Shown: positions 61,860-64,000 of the stretch, piece after piece | Numbering within the stretch: position 1 is the first letter of the stretch | Layout: every line of letters begins with the position of its first letter | NCBI RefSeq assembly: GCF_947242115.1 | Contig: NC_074711.1 | Span: 31,068,602-31,132,601, forward strand | Direction of reading: 5' to 3' | Origin: Biomphalaria glabrata | Lineage: Eukaryota; Mollusca; Gastropoda; Planorbidae | DNA length: 64,000 bases | Program-made: the position numbers and the translations under genes | The notes under the pieces: generated by a model | Told to the model about the DNA's origin: nothing | Seen by the model: only the letters and a program-made list of their open reading frames with translations | Database searches by the model: none

Positions 61860-62710
61860 CGAGAAGTATAAGAGGCATCATGCTTGCAGGTTTTTTGGGA
61901 TTGCCGACCCCCCCTTGCAGGCAAAACGGGGTTCTGTTGCTTGCATCCATGCATAAGTGCCTTAAACAGGACTTTATCATAGACTAAAAGGTACATCTTT
62001 CTGACTTTCAATGCACCAAGAACTATTTAGTAGATTTACATATAAATTCAAATAGAGTAGATTTAAATTACACTAGCCCTAGATTTAGATCAAGGCTTGT
62101 TCAGTGTCCCGTGAGGCACCACAAACATGCAGCAAATAGACCTAGTGACATGTATAGCACAGGGACCAAAATTGTGCAAGATGCATGTTTTTTTTTTTTT
62201 TAATAATTTTGTACAGCACGCCACACTACTTGTATAATTTCAGTCTTGTTTGCTCTGTGGACCATATAAATTTGAGATATGATCCTTAAAAAATGATTCA
62301 CTAGTTTTAAGAAATTGTGCCTCTGTGGCTTTTATGCTATGTGGTCATAAATTTCAAGAAACCAGACTGAACTGCATCATGGCCATTGTCATCACTGTTG
62401 TACCAGATGTAGCTACCTTTAAAGACTATCGCATTGTATTCACTAGACATGAATATGTCTATGATTCTTAAATAGATTTTGACTTGATCTGTATTTCATA
62501 CTTGCATTTGTCTACTCTGAAAGGAGTTAAATCTTTTCTCAGAATGTTTTAAATGCAATATTAACTTGCAAGACACTTTCCAGACTAATATACAATTTTT
62601 CTGGCATTCTACTTGCAACATGGTTAAAGCAATAAGTATTTTCAGTATTTTAACTAGGATACTTTATATTATAAAGTTAACTTATTCTTTTGTACTATTT
62701 CTTTATACAG
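61860..62710. other. 5' intron of HSPD1, unassigned
   Basis: No element recognised; ends with a pyrimidine tract and acceptor at 62710. Confidence 0.45.
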
Positions 62711-62717
62711 GTGTTAA

Positions 62718-63962
<1,245 letters not shown>

Positions 63963-64000
63963 GTATTTAACCCTTTAATCACTATTCAGTTGGTCCTACC

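Overview
The window looks like nuclear DNA of a gastropod mollusc, most likely a freshwater pulmonate close to Biomphalaria or Bulinus. It is AT-rich, has short spliced genes with GT-AG introns, and is crowded with LINE, SINE and DNA-transposon debris. It is full of the self-complementary words AGATCT/TCTAGA, TAGGCCTA and TACCGGTA. The host proteins are plainly animal. The taxonomic call is inference from repeat style, without a database search.

Six host genes can be supported by exon-by-exon translation with matching splice phases. They are BLOC1S1 (+, 1505-7234), FAM136A (+, 12003-31515, with a 17.8 kb first intron), a divergent centrin-like EF-hand gene (+, 35546-37992, first exon not found), PYM1 (-, 41092-39071, convergent with the centrin-like gene), HSPE1/Hsp10 (-, 55162-50760) and HSPD1/Hsp60 (+, from 62727, running off the right edge). 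The last two are head to head, as in many animals, and encode the two partners of the mitochondrial chaperonin. The proximal interval holds a heat-shock-element-like array at 55366-55400. Three of the proteins (FAM136A, Hsp10, Hsp60) are expected in mitochondria.

The rest is a layered record of transposition. 0-12 kb: LINE 3' ends, a tRNA-like SINE present twice, a second tRNA-like SINE, and a 210 bp tandem duplication. 12-31 kb (FAM136A intron 1): a 6.6 kb element with perfect 26 bp terminal inverted repeats and an 8 bp target duplication (12819-19417) sits inside a 1.3 kb repeat (called R1 here). R1 is also split by a 2.5 kb LINE with its own target duplication. A separate 4.3 kb TTAA-flanked element (24988-29329) follows and carries an exon that resembles the zinc/cysteine 'ballast' domain of P2X7. 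32-35 kb: hAT remnants and an RNase H-bearing LINE. 41-46.5 kb: an intact reverse-orientation R1 copy followed directly by a 3.1 kb palindromic element with internal duplications. 46.5-50 kb: nested LINE fragments. 55-62.7 kb: mostly unassigned AT-rich DNA with two GA-rich SINE copies and a cluster of nested perfect palindromes at 60.8-61.15 kb.

The best candidates for something undescribed are the 6.6 kb 8-bp-TSD element with no recognised transposase, the TTAA element with a P2X7-ballast-like exon, and the R1/palindrome family with shared GGTGTCC-type termini. I saw no LTR retroelement, retrovirus-like or Polinton-like coding sequence.
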